NCBI GenBank assembly: GCA_035379625.1 | Contig: DAOSVM010000005.1 | Coordinates: 1-64,000 of the forward strand | Direction of reading: 5' to 3' | DNA from: DAOSCP01 sp035379625 | GTDB taxonomy: Bacteria; Bacteroidota; Ignavibacteria; Ignavibacteriales; DAOSCP01 | DNA length: 64,000 nucleotides | Shown: piece by piece, positions 1 through 7,574 of the stretch | Layout of the letters: the number at the start of each line of letters is the position of its first letter | Numbering within the stretch: the stretch's first letter is position 1 | Position numbers and translations under genes: made by a program | The notes under the pieces: generated by a model | The model's input: only the letters and a program-made list of their open reading frames with translations | Told to the model about the DNA's origin: nothing | Database searches by the model: none

Positions 1-125
1 TTCGGTAATGGTATTTCTTTCATATATTCCTTTATCTCTAATTTATCTAATAATACCTTCATCATTCGCATACCGCCCCACGATGTTACAGCTTTATCTA
101 CTAATTCATATTTTATTATTCCCAT
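1..125 (-). mobile_element. Transposase, N-terminal fragment cut by the window edge
   Basis: Reading leftwards from an ATG at 123-125, 41 codons stay open to the window edge. The protein starts MGIIKYELVDKAVTSWGG and continues to an LPLP-like motif. This N-terminal pattern (short basic start, Thr/Ser-Trp-Gly-Gly, a helix, then acidic and Leu-Pro residues) matches my memory of IS1380/IS4-type DDE transposases. A Shine-Dalgarno-like AAGGAG lies upstream on the same strand. The catalytic DDE residues lie outside the window, so neither the family nor intactness can be proved. It reads away from the repeat element that ends at 519. Either that element carries it or a separate IS sits next to it. 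Confidence 0.6.
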
Positions 126-264
126 TTTTTCTTATCCTTTTTTTTTCTCCTTAATTTAATGTTTTTTTCGAACTTATCAAGTTTTTTTCTTCCTATTGAA
201 TAATTTGGGTTTAATAAAAAAATATATAATATGGTAAAAAATGTATAAAATTATATAGTAAAAT

Positions 265-519
265 TAATATATTCGTATTTACGAAAATATTTATAGGGTT
301 TTGATAATATATCGTAATACAAATATAATGTAAATACAAATATATTATTAAGAAAAAATCGTTATGGTGATGAATTTATGGAGTTGTGAGATTTTGAAAC
401 CGTTAAGCTATACTTTGTAAGGTGATAAAGAAAAGATTTTCAGCGGGCCGTTCCGGCCCGCTGGCCCCTTGCAGCTTGGTTCAAGCTGCAAGGGGCTTAA
501 GCTTACACTGTCTGAGCTA
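265..519 (+). repeat. Repeat element copy A, right end and part of the internal repeats
   Basis: The non-coding stretch 126-561 holds the right end of a recurring element. It contains AT-rich units beginning about 267 and 323 (core ATATATTCGTA / GTAAATACAAATATA). Next come a GC-rich hairpin at 441-463 (CAGCGGGCC...GGCCCGCTG) and a second hairpin at 465-495 (CCCCTTGCAGCTT...AAGCTGCAAGGGG). The terminal inverted repeat occupies 499-519. Homologous right ends occur at 5822-5898 and, inverted, at 30002-30080. The left end is not seen; it may lie beyond position 1 or have been replaced by the transposase region. The AT-rich 126-260 stretch shows nothing else I can name. Confidence 0.8.
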
Positions 520-520
520 A

Positions 521-554
521 GGAATAAAAAAAAAGACTGCCATCGCTGGCAGCC
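521..554 (-). terminator. Rho-independent terminator of the aminotransferase gene
   Basis: On the minus strand a 6-bp stem (CTGCCA/TGGCAG, loop at 543-546) is followed by a run of T (A-run at 521-534 on the plus strand). It lies just past the stop codon at 562 and directly abuts repeat element A. Confidence 0.85.
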
Positions 555-561
555 ATAAATA

Positions 562-1752
562 TTATTTTAATTTATTTAAAGCTTCTTTAAGTCTTTTTAC
601 TCCTTCAGATAAATCGGCTTCTGAATATGCAAATGACATTCTTACGCAATTATCATCGCCGAATGCTTCACCGGGTACTATTCCAATTTTACCTTCATTT
701 AATACATAACTGCAAAAGCTTGTGGAATCTTCAACCTTAAAGCCATTATACTCTTTACCATAAAAATTACTTACATCAAAAAATAAATAGAAAGCACCGG
801 TTGGCTTAAATAATTTTAGTCCATTTATTTCAGACAATGCATCAAATAGAAAATTTCTTCTTTTTTCAAATTGTTCTCTCATCCCTTCAACTACTGATGG
901 ATCCATTTTTAAAGCTGCAACAGAAGCCGCCATTGAAATTGTTGATGGGTGAGAAACAGCGTGACTTTGGAAATTCTTAATCAGAATTGCTAATTCTTTA
1001 TTCGTTCCTAAATATCCAATTCTCCAACCTGTCATAGAAAAAGATTTACTCATTCCGTTTATTGTCACAACTTTATCTCTAATTTCTGGTATTGAAGCAA
1101 TACTGAAATGGCTAGCGCCATCATAAATTAATTTCTCATAAATTTCATCTGTGACAATGAAAATATCTCTGTTTTTAACTAAATCGGCAATATTTCTTAA
1201 TTCTTCTTCTGTGTAAACAGCACCTGAAGGATTTGATGGTGAATTTAATAAAATAGCTTTAGTTTTAGGGGTAATTGCAGCTTCAATTTGTTCAACTGTA
1301 AGCTTAAATCCAGTTTCGAATGATGTAGGTAGAATAACTGGCACTGCGGAAACTAATTTTATCATTTCTATATAACTAACCCAATAAGGGGATTGTAAAA
1401 TTACTTCATCTCCTGGATTGCATAATGCAAACAAAGCATTATAAAGTGAATTCTTAGCACCACTGGAAACTACAATTTCTGCTGGTTCGTAGTTTATATT
1501 ATTTTCATTTTTGAATTTTTCAACTATAGCTTTAATTAATTCTGGTGAACCTTCCGCATTTGTATATTTTGTTATTCCTTTTTCGATAGCTTGTATGCCT
1601 GCATCACATATAAATTTAGGGGTTGGAAAATCTGGCTCGCCTGCGCTAAAAGTTAAAACGTTATGCCCTTCGGCTTTTAATTTTTTGATTAAACTTGTTA
1701 CTTGAAGAGTTCTACTTTCTGTAATTGAAGACGCTACATTAGAATATTTCAT
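562..1752 (-). CDS. Class I/II PLP-dependent aminotransferase (aspartate aminotransferase-like)
   Basis: A 396-residue cytoplasmic enzyme of the fold-type I aspartate aminotransferase family. It probably moves an amino group between an amino acid such as aspartate and 2-oxoglutarate. The sequence shows the usual substrate and PLP landmarks: FSAGEPDFPTP near the N-terminus, NSPSNPSG in the middle, and GMSKSFSMTGWRIGY, whose first Lys should bind PLP. The C-terminus carries the expected arginine context (VRMSFAYSE). Length is normal for the family. The ATG has an AGAGG Shine-Dalgarno. It is transcribed alone, away from the GH38 gene, and ends in its own terminator. Exact substrate specificity cannot be read from sequence. 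Confidence 0.9.
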   Translation of the reverse strand: MKYSNVASSITESRTLQVTSLIKKLKAEGHNVLTFSAGEPDFPTPKFICDAGIQAIEKGITKYTNAEGSPELIKAIVEKFKNENNINYEPAEIVVSSGAKNSLYNALFALCNPGDEVILQSPYWVSYIEMIKLVSAVPVILPTSFETGFKLTVEQIEAAITPKTKAILLNSPSNPSGAVYTEEELRNIADLVKNRDIFIVTDEIYEKLIYDGASHFSIASIPEIRDKVVTINGMSKSFSMTGWRIGYLGTNKELAILIKNFQSHAVSHPSTISMAASVAALKMDPSVVEGMREQFEKRRNFLFDALSEINGLKLFKPTGAFYLFFDVSNFYGKEYNGFKVEDSTSFCSYVLNEGKIGIVPGEAFGDDNCVRMSFAYSEADLSEGVKRLKEALNKLK

Positions 1753-1894
1753 GGTTACCTCTATATATACATTTATAAAAAAAACTAATTTAAATAAAAA
1801 TAAATAAAATGTAAAGTTTTAATAAGAAAATATAAATTATTTCTTTTTTAATTTGAATAAAATTGATAAATAAATATAGTTATAATATAAATAA

Positions 1895-1912
1895 ATATTG
1901 TAAATACAATAT
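1895..1912. promoter_or_regulatory. Perfect 8-bp inverted repeat in the divergent promoter region
   Basis: ATATTGTA-AA-TACAATAT lies between the divergent aminotransferase and GH38 genes. The same core (TTGTAAATACAA) recurs inside the repeat elements near 5665 and 30260. It could be an operator or a stray unit of those repeats. It could also be chance in AT-rich DNA. Confidence 0.3.
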
Positions 1913-2014
1913 ATAAATAATAAACAAATAGTTTAAATATAATTAACATATAATAAATTCCTATTTTCATTTTTTTATTTAAATTTGCAAATTATTATCT
2001 ACATAGGGGGACAA

Positions 2015-4759
2015 ATGCGTTTAGAAGAAAGAATTTTTCATATTATTTCAAATACTCACTGGGATAGAGAGTGGAGATATCCTTTCCAAAGGAATAGACA
2101 GATGTTAGTGGATATGATAGATTCTGTTCTTGAAATTTTGGAAAATGAACCAGAGTATAGAGCATTCCATTTGGATAGCCAATCTATTGTAATAAAGGAT
2201 TATCTTGAAATAAAGCCACACAAAGAAGAAGTTATTAGAAAGTTTGTCAAAGAAGGAAGACTACTAATTGGTCCTTGGTATATTTTACCAGATGAGTTCC
2301 TTGTTGGAGGTGAAAATTTAATTAGAAATTTATTAATTGGGCATAAAATCTGTAAAAAATATGGTGGTGTATCAAAAGTTGGATATTCACCATTTTCTTG
2401 GGGGCAAATTTCTCAACTTCCACAAATTTACAAAGAGTTTGGTATTGATGTAATAATGTTCTATCGAGGTGTTAATTCTCTTGATAGTTATAACGCTGAG
2501 TTTATTTGGGAAGGTGCTGATGGAACTCAGGCTTTAGCATCAAGATTTTCTACTATGCCAAGGTATAATTTTTATTTTCTTATTTATAGACCTGTTCTGT
2601 ATAATCAAACTCCTTATGATGTTGAATTAAAATGGGATAAAAGAGTTGTACCTTTCCATTTAGCAGATGAACAATTTTACAAGGAGGATTATTACCTTAT
2701 TTCTCCTGATAATTCTTACTATGAAGAGAATATTGAGAATTCTGTAAATGATATTATAAATAGGCAAGTTAATGATTTTACAACTCCAAATGTTATTTGG
2801 ATGGAAGGGCATGATTCAAGTGGACCAAATGCAAAAACCGTTCAAATTATTAAAGATATAAAAAAGAAATTTCCAAATTTGAATGTAAAGCATAGCACTT
2901 TAGAAGAATATTCAAAAGCTCTTTTAGAAACTGCTCAAAAGGATAAATTGCCTGTTGTAAAAGGAGAAAGAAGAAGTGCACAAAATGATTTGAGATGTGG
3001 TAATCTTTATGGTTATGTTACATCTTCAAGAACTTATTTAAAGTTAACTAATTTTAAAACTGAAAAATTACTGCAATATTATGCTGAACCATTTTATTCA
3101 TTATCTGGTATTTTAGGGCAAGATATAAATAATAATTATCTTGATATTGCTTGGGAATATTTAGTTCAAAATTCAGCGCACGATTCAATTGGTGGATGTT
3201 CTTTAACATCTATTCATGATGATATGATGCTAAGGTATAAAAATGCATATGAAATTTCTACTGGTGTTTTTGAAAGAGCAGCAAAATATATTCTTAAAAA
3301 TGTAAATCTTTCAACTAAGCAATCAGATTTATTTATTGCAGTATTTAATCCTTTGAATTATAACAGAAGTGAAATCTGTAAAGTATATGTTGACATTCCA
3401 GAAGATTATATGGCAGAGGACTTTGATATTATTTACGATGGAAAGGTGATGGAAAAAGAAATTCTTTTTTTTGAAAATGTTGAACCAGTTGTTGAAGAGA
3501 TGACAAATAGACCAATGTATTTCAAAATGAAAAGATTTGAAACATTAATAAATTTTGAAAATATACCTGCAAATGGTTATAAAATTTTTGAGATTGTTCC
3601 TAAAACTTCTACATTTGAAAAGAAAATTTTTGACAATGAAAAAATCTTAAGAAATGAATATCTGGAAGTTAGAATTAATGAAAATGGAACAATAAATATT
3701 TTTGATAAAGTTAATAATAATAAATTTGAAAATATTCTTTATTTTATTGATGAAGGTGAAGAAGGGCACGCTTGGGTTCATAAATCAGTTGAGCCAACTC
3801 TAACAACATTAAATGAAAAACCTGCCGTTATTATCTATAAAAATAAATTAGTACAAAAAGCTATAATCCAATACAATTTTAACATTTTTTCGGATATAAA
3901 CACCAGATTATTGAATAAAACACCTGATAAAAAAATTGAAATAACAGTTAATCTTGAACTTCCGGTAAGTAGTGATTTCTTAAAAATAAAAGTTATGGTT
4001 AATAATCAGTCATTAGATCATAGATTAAGATTAGTTATACCAACAGATATTAATGCACCATTCCATTATGCAGAAACAAATTTTGACGTTGTTAAACGCA
4101 CTTCTGAAAGACCGGATACATCAAATTGGGTTGAGCAACCAATGTATGATTTTCCTTTCAATAATTTTGTTGATGTAGCATCTGAAAATAGATCTATTGC
4201 TGTATTTTCAGATGGAATTAAAGAATATGAATATAAAAATGACGAGAGAAATTCTTTATGTTTCACGCTTTTAAGAGCTTATAAATATATTATTGCACCA
4301 GCATCAAAACAAGATTTTTCGTATGATTTAAGCTCTCAGGAAATAGGAAAGAGGGAATACAATTTTGCTATATATCCGCATAAGAACGATTATCAAAATT
4401 CTGAAGTAATTAAAAATGCTTACAAATTTAATTATGATCTAATGGCTATTCAAATGGGTAAAAATATTAGTGGTAATTTGTCTGATACAGTGTCTTTTTA
4501 TGAGATAGAAAATAAAAATTTAATTCCTACAGCATTTAAGCAAAAAGAAACAAAAGAGGGAAATAAATATATCCTTAGATTTTATAATCCAATGGAAACA
4601 ACTCAAAAGACAAAAATAAGATTTTACAAGAAATTTAAAGAAGTTGGAAAAACGACATTGGAAGAAGATAAAATAACTGAAATTTTAACTAAAAATAATA
4701 ATGAAACAGAAGTTGTAATAATGCCTAAAAAAATTATAACTTTGGAAATATCATTTTAA
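2015..4759 (+). CDS. GH38 alpha-mannosidase-like protein lacking the usual nucleophile
   Basis: A 914-residue protein of glycoside hydrolase family 38 (bacterial MngB-like). The Zn-binding N-terminal motif SNTHWDREWR is present (His15, Asp17), as is the later zinc His in NSAHDSIGG (His389). The long C-terminal beta-rich half is typical. Where GH38 enzymes have GYLPDSFGQ with the nucleophilic Asp, this protein reads GYSPFSWGQ, so Phe127 replaces Asp. Retaining alpha-mannosidase chemistry is therefore doubtful unless another residue substitutes. I chose the ATG at 2015 because AGGGGG lies 4 bases upstream; an earlier in-frame start at 1985 has no such signal. No signal peptide is seen, so it is probably cytoplasmic. 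Confidence 0.85.
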   Translation: MRLEERIFHIISNTHWDREWRYPFQRNRQMLVDMIDSVLEILENEPEYRAFHLDSQSIVIKDYLEIKPHKEEVIRKFVKEGRLLIGPWYILPDEFLVGGENLIRNLLIGHKICKKYGGVSKVGYSPFSWGQISQLPQIYKEFGIDVIMFYRGVNSLDSYNAEFIWEGADGTQALASRFSTMPRYNFYFLIYRPVLYNQTPYDVELKWDKRVVPFHLADEQFYKEDYYLISPDNSYYEENIENSVNDIINRQVNDFTTPNVIWMEGHDSSGPNAKTVQIIKDIKKKFPNLNVKHSTLEEYSKALLETAQKDKLPVVKGERRSAQNDLRCGNLYGYVTSSRTYLKLTNFKTEKLLQYYAEPFYSLSGILGQDINNNYLDIAWEYLVQNSAHDSIGGCSLTSIHDDMMLRYKNAYEISTGVFERAAKYILKNVNLSTKQSDLFIAVFNPLNYNRSEICKVYVDIPEDYMAEDFDIIYDGKVMEKEILFFENVEPVVEEMTNRPMYFKMKRFETLINFENIPANGYKIFEIVPKTSTFEKKIFDNEKILRNEYLEVRINENGTINIFDKVNNNKFENILYFIDEGEEGHAWVHKSVEPTLTTLNEKPAVIIYKNKLVQKAIIQYNFNIFSDINTRLLNKTPDKKIEITVNLELPVSSDFLKIKVMVNNQSLDHRLRLVIPTDINAPFHYAETNFDVVKRTSERPDTSNWVEQPMYDFPFNNFVDVASENRSIAVFSDGIKEYEYKNDERNSLCFTLLRAYKYIIAPASKQDFSYDLSSQEIGKREYNFAIYPHKNDYQNSEVIKNAYKFNYDLMAIQMGKNISGNLSDTVSFYEIENKNLIPTAFKQKETKEGNKYILRFYNPMETTQKTKIRFYKKFKEVGKTTLEEDKITEILTKNNNETEVVIMPKKIITLEISF

Positions 4760-4830
4760 TTTTTTAATTTGATTTTTTCATAAATATTATATAAATTAAA
4801 TGCTTGTAATAAAAATAATTTGGAGAAATA

Positions 4831-5121
4831 ATGCGTAAATCTGATATTGTGGATATTATAGCAAAAGAAACAGGTTTAACAAAATTAGAAACCGAAGCAG
4901 TGGTTGATGGTTTCATAAAAACAATAATAAATGTAATTAGTGAAGGTAAACATATTGAAATAAGGGGATTTGGAACATTCAAGCCAAAATTGAAAAAAGA
5001 AAGAATAGGCAGAAATCCAAAAACAGGCGAAGAAGTAAAAATACCAGCTCATTATGAGCCATCCTTTAAGATATCCAAGAAATTTAAAGAAGTAGTGTTA
5101 AAGGAAATTAAACAAAATTAA
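4831..5121 (+). CDS. HU/IHF-family DNA-binding protein
   Basis: A 96-residue histone-like nucleoid protein. It has the two N-terminal helices that form the dimer body, then the family signature GFGTFKPKLKKERIGRNPKT with the DNA-contacting beta arm. The IGRNPKTGEEVKIPA segment at the arm tip is very close to standard HU/IHF proteins. Such proteins bend DNA and compact the chromosome as dimers. The start follows TTGGAG. The next gene, encoding a tiny basic protein, begins 25 bp downstream and probably shares the transcript. Confidence 0.95.
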   Translation: MRKSDIVDIIAKETGLTKLETEAVVDGFIKTIINVISEGKHIEIRGFGTFKPKLKKERIGRNPKTGEEVKIPAHYEPSFKISKKFKEVVLKEIKQN

Positions 5122-5145
5122 AAATTAAAAATTTGGAGGTAAAAA

Positions 5146-5241
5146 ATGCCTTGCGGTAGAAAAAGAAAAAGACATAAAATGGCAACTCATAAAAGAAAGA
5201 AAAGATTACGTAAAAACAGACATAAGAAGAAATTAAGATAA
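5146..5241 (+). CDS. AURKAIP1/COX24-domain mini-protein, probably ribosomal
   Basis: A 31-residue, extremely basic protein starting MPCGRKRKRHKMATHKRKKR; about two thirds of its residues are Lys, Arg or His. It matches the short AURKAIP1/COX24 (DUF1713-type) proteins commonly annotated in Bacteroidota, related to the mitochondrial small-subunit protein mS38. A strong Shine-Dalgarno (TTGGAGGT) sits 6 bases before the ATG. It lies between HU and tRNA-Thr, in keeping with a translation role. The ribosomal assignment comes from the family, not from anything in this locus. Confidence 0.8.
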   Translation: MPCGRKRKRHKMATHKRKKRLRKNRHKKKLR

Positions 5242-5256
5242 TCTTTAATTTCTTTT

Positions 5257-5330
5257 GCCAGCCTAGCTCAGTTTGGTAGAGCAGCGCATTCGTAATGCGT
5301 AGGTCGGGGGTTCAAGTCCCCCGGTTGGCT
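5257..5330 (+). tRNA. tRNA-Thr (anticodon CGT)
   Basis: It folds as a full cloverleaf. The acceptor stem GCCAGCC pairs with GGTTGGC, the D-arm is TAGCTCAGTTTGGTAGAGC, and the anticodon loop is TTCGTAA (anticodon CGT, codon ACG). The T-arm contains GGTTCAAGTCC. The 3' CCA is not encoded (TCA follows). A terminator comes directly after. Confidence 0.95.
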
Positions 5331-5337
5331 CAAAAAG

Positions 5338-5364
5338 AAAAGCTCTCGTTGTGGAGCTTTTTTT
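5338..5364 (+). terminator. Terminator after tRNA-Thr
   Basis: An 8-bp stem AAAAGCTC / GAGCTTTT is followed by a T-run, 7 bases past the tRNA. Repeat element B begins only 8 bases downstream. Confidence 0.8.
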
Positions 5365-5371
5365 CATTATG

Positions 5372-5898
5372 TAGCTCGGACAGTGTAAGCTTAAAGCCCG
5401 TGCGCACGGGCAGGCTAAAGCTCAAAAAATATTTCATTAATTTAACCATATCTGTTATAATATCAACGACATACAACATTTATACATCTACTAAATTAAT
5501 ATTGATTGAAAATTTTCCAAAGTAATAGCAAACCTTAAAAGTATTAAAAAATATTCGTAATTACGATATAATTGCATTTACGATATATTGACTTTTTTTT
5601 AAAAAATATATTTGTATTTGTAATATAATTGTATAAACGATATATCAGCAATTTATTGTAATATATTTGTAAATACAATATAATTGATTTTACGATATAA
5701 TTGAAAATGCAATTATATTAAAAAAAAATTGCATCAATTGTAAGCTGCCGTGTATTTGGGAAAGATTTGAATATTAAGGCCAGAAAGCACTACACATTGT
5801 AAGGAAATAAAGAAAAAGTTTCAGCGGGCCGTTCCGGCCCGCTGCCCCTTGCGGCTTGGTTCAAGCCGCAAGGGGCTAAGCTTACACCGTCTGAGCTA
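5372..5898. repeat. Complete inverted-repeat-bounded repeat element, copy B
   Basis: A 527-bp non-coding element. Terminal inverted repeats lie at 5372-5392 (TAGCTCGGACAGTGTAAGCT...) and 5878-5898 (...CTTACACCGTCTGAGCTA), about 19 of 21 bases complementary. The left end carries the perfect palindrome GCCCGTGCGCACGGGC (5396-5411). The right end carries two hairpins, CAGCGGGCC...GGCCCGCTG (5822-5844) and CCCCTTGCGGCTT...AAGCCGCAAGGGG (5845-5875). Three AT-rich units start at about 5549, 5606 and 5661, some 55 bp apart, with core ATATATTYGTA. No open reading frame of any merit lies inside. It sits between the terminators of tRNA-Thr and of the gene at 5962-6999. Confidence 0.85.
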
Positions 5899-5903
5899 AT
5901 GAA

Positions 5904-5939
5904 TAAAAAAAAGCAAGCTCGCTTGCGCTTACTTGCTTG
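5904..5939 (-). terminator. Terminator of the FlgO/CsgG-like gene
   Basis: On the minus strand AAGCAAG...CTTGCTT forms a stem with an inner hairpin, followed by TTTTTTTT. The stem resembles those at 14185-14220 and 29960-29995. Confidence 0.8.
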
Positions 5940-5961
5940 AATTTGTTGGAATGTTGAAATA

Positions 5962-6999
5962 TTATTCTTTTCTGAGAATTGGAACATCTCTTAAAGTTAG
6001 TTTTTTGTCATTAATAATCATTTCAAATAATTGCATTGAAGTTTCATTGCTTTTAACATTATCAATAGTAATTTTTCCCTTAAACATAACTTTAGAAGGC
6101 ATAATTTTTTTAATATAATTCCAACTTTGGTTTGTGCCTAATTCTACATAAATATCTTTATATTCGTTACCATTATTGCTGAAGAAATGGGACTTATCAA
6201 CCTTAATTTCTAAATCTTTTTCTGGATCGTTATTTATAACTGAAAAATTTATTTGAACTTTGCCACCTTCCCAATAGCAATCAAGAAATGTAAAAGTGAT
6301 ATTATCAATTGTTACTTGTTTTGGGAAAAAATTTCCAGTTTGAGGTTCTTGTGTTTGTGATTGTGTCGGTGTTTCTTTGTAAACAGGTTTTTCTACAACT
6401 ACTTCTTTAACAACAACTTTTTCAACTGGGACGACTTTTTCTTTGACAACAACAACTGTATCAACTTTTTTTTGCTTTTTTCTTATAGGTTTACCTAATA
6501 ATTTATCTGTTTGTTCGTCTGCAGCAAGATCATATGACATATTTAATATTGTATTTCCTGTTGATACTGAAATAATTTTGATTGATAATTTTATTACATC
6601 ATCGTAATCTTTCAATGTTCCGAATAGGTAAGCTTCGGGGACATAATTTGTTGTTTTAAAAATATTTTGTGAAATTTTTTCAAGTAGTTGTTGATTGTTC
6701 ATTTTAGAAAAATCGAATTTGTTTTTTTGGAATTCTTGAAGAAGGATAGCTCTTTCAACCATTTTAAATCTTTTACTATCAAGATATCTGTTGTAAAGTT
6801 CTTCAGCTAAATATTTACACAAATTATTTTCTTTACCATCTTCTGTTTGGAATTTGTAAATACCTAAATAAACGGTGGTTTTGTCTGGATATTTCTGGAG
6901 AATTGTTTTTGCTAAATTGGTAATTTTGGCATCAAGATTTTCTTCTTGAGCAAAGATTATGGTAACAAATAGTACAAATAAAACAAAAATTTTTTTCAC
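5962..6999 (-). CDS. Secreted FlgO/CsgG-like envelope protein
   Basis: A 345-residue exported protein with a signal peptide (MKKIFVLFVLFVTIIFA, cut before QEE). Residues 25-170 resemble the FlgO/CsgG-type periplasmic domain (AEELYNRYLDSKRFKMVER, then a second half with LFGTLKDYDD). A Lys/Val/Glu-rich linker follows at about 175-215. The C-terminal 120 residues look like an immunoglobulin-like beta domain. The start codon is GTG, placed by the AAGGAGG Shine-Dalgarno 6 bases before it. No curli or flagellar genes are adjacent, so the partner is unknown. It is transcribed alone. Confidence 0.65.
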   Translation of the reverse strand: MKKIFVLFVLFVTIIFAQEENLDAKITNLAKTILQKYPDKTTVYLGIYKFQTEDGKENNLCKYLAEELYNRYLDSKRFKMVERAILLQEFQKNKFDFSKMNNQQLLEKISQNIFKTTNYVPEAYLFGTLKDYDDVIKLSIKIISVSTGNTILNMSYDLAADEQTDKLLGKPIRKKQKKVDTVVVVKEKVVPVEKVVVKEVVVEKPVYKETPTQSQTQEPQTGNFFPKQVTIDNITFTFLDCYWEGGKVQINFSVINNDPEKDLEIKVDKSHFFSNNGNEYKDIYVELGTNQSWNYIKKIMPSKVMFKGKITIDNVKSNETSMQLFEMIINDKKLTLRDVPILRKE

Positions 7000-7061
7000 T
7001 GTTCCTCCTTATTTTAGAGATGTTTATAATTAAAGATAACAAAAATATTTTTTATTAAAAA

Positions 7062-7508
7062 TTATATTTTACATCTTAAAAATTTTCTATCTTTATCAAT
7101 AAACCCGTTGCGAATGTATAATTGATATGCTCGATTATTAAAGTTATCAACTTCTAAAAGTAGATAGTTTGCATTTTTTTTAGATAAATAATATTTTAAA
7201 TAGTTTATTACAGAGGTTCCATAACCTTTAGAACGGAAATCTTGTTTAATAAAAAATTCATCTAAGAGATAGAAAATACCTTTATATTCTAAACTGTAAC
7301 CTTTTGTTAAAACTACATATCCTAAAATGATATCGTCTAATTTGATTAATAAAATTTCGCCATAAATTGTATTGTTTAATAATTCCATTATAAGTTGTTT
7401 CATTTCATCGTATACGAATGGTATATTTTCGAAAATATAAAATTCATTCATCATTTGAAGTAGATTGTCAATTTCTGATAGTTCTAATTTTTTTAGTGTT
7501 ATGGGCAT
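7062..7508 (-). CDS. GNAT-family N-acetyltransferase
   Basis: A 148-residue single-domain acetyltransferase that should use acetyl-CoA. The acetyl-CoA-binding loop is FRSKGYGTSVINYL (Arg-x-x-Gly-x-Gly). It is preceded by the beta-strand that carries EFFIKQDF and followed by LLEVDNFNNRAYQLYIRNGF, typical of the RimI-like half of the fold. The length fits a stand-alone GNAT. The acceptor substrate cannot be predicted. It lies upstream of and in the same direction as the FlgO-like gene, 62 bp away. Confidence 0.85.
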   Translation of the reverse strand: MPITLKKLELSEIDNLLQMMNEFYIFENIPFVYDEMKQLIMELLNNTIYGEILLIKLDDIILGYVVLTKGYSLEYKGIFYLLDEFFIKQDFRSKGYGTSVINYLKYYLSKKNANYLLLEVDNFNNRAYQLYIRNGFIDKDRKFLRCKI

Positions 7509-7574
7509 TTAATTAATTTCCTTTTTTTTTTAATATGAATATATTAAATTAACAAATCTATAAAAAAAATAATT

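Noticed and set aside
5372..5392. Terminal repeat starts TAGCTCAG/TAGCTCGG, like a tRNA D-arm
   Set aside because: Only eight bases match, and no acceptor, anticodon or T-arm follows; the resemblance to the nearby tRNA-Thr looks accidental.
5295..5525. 76-codon frame starting inside tRNA-Thr
   Set aside because: Overlaps the tRNA and terminator and then runs into repeat element B; no protein character.
5372..5898. Group II intron or retron explanation for the elements
   Set aside because: No reverse transcriptase frame, no domain V-like hairpin, and the ends are inverted repeats, unlike introns.
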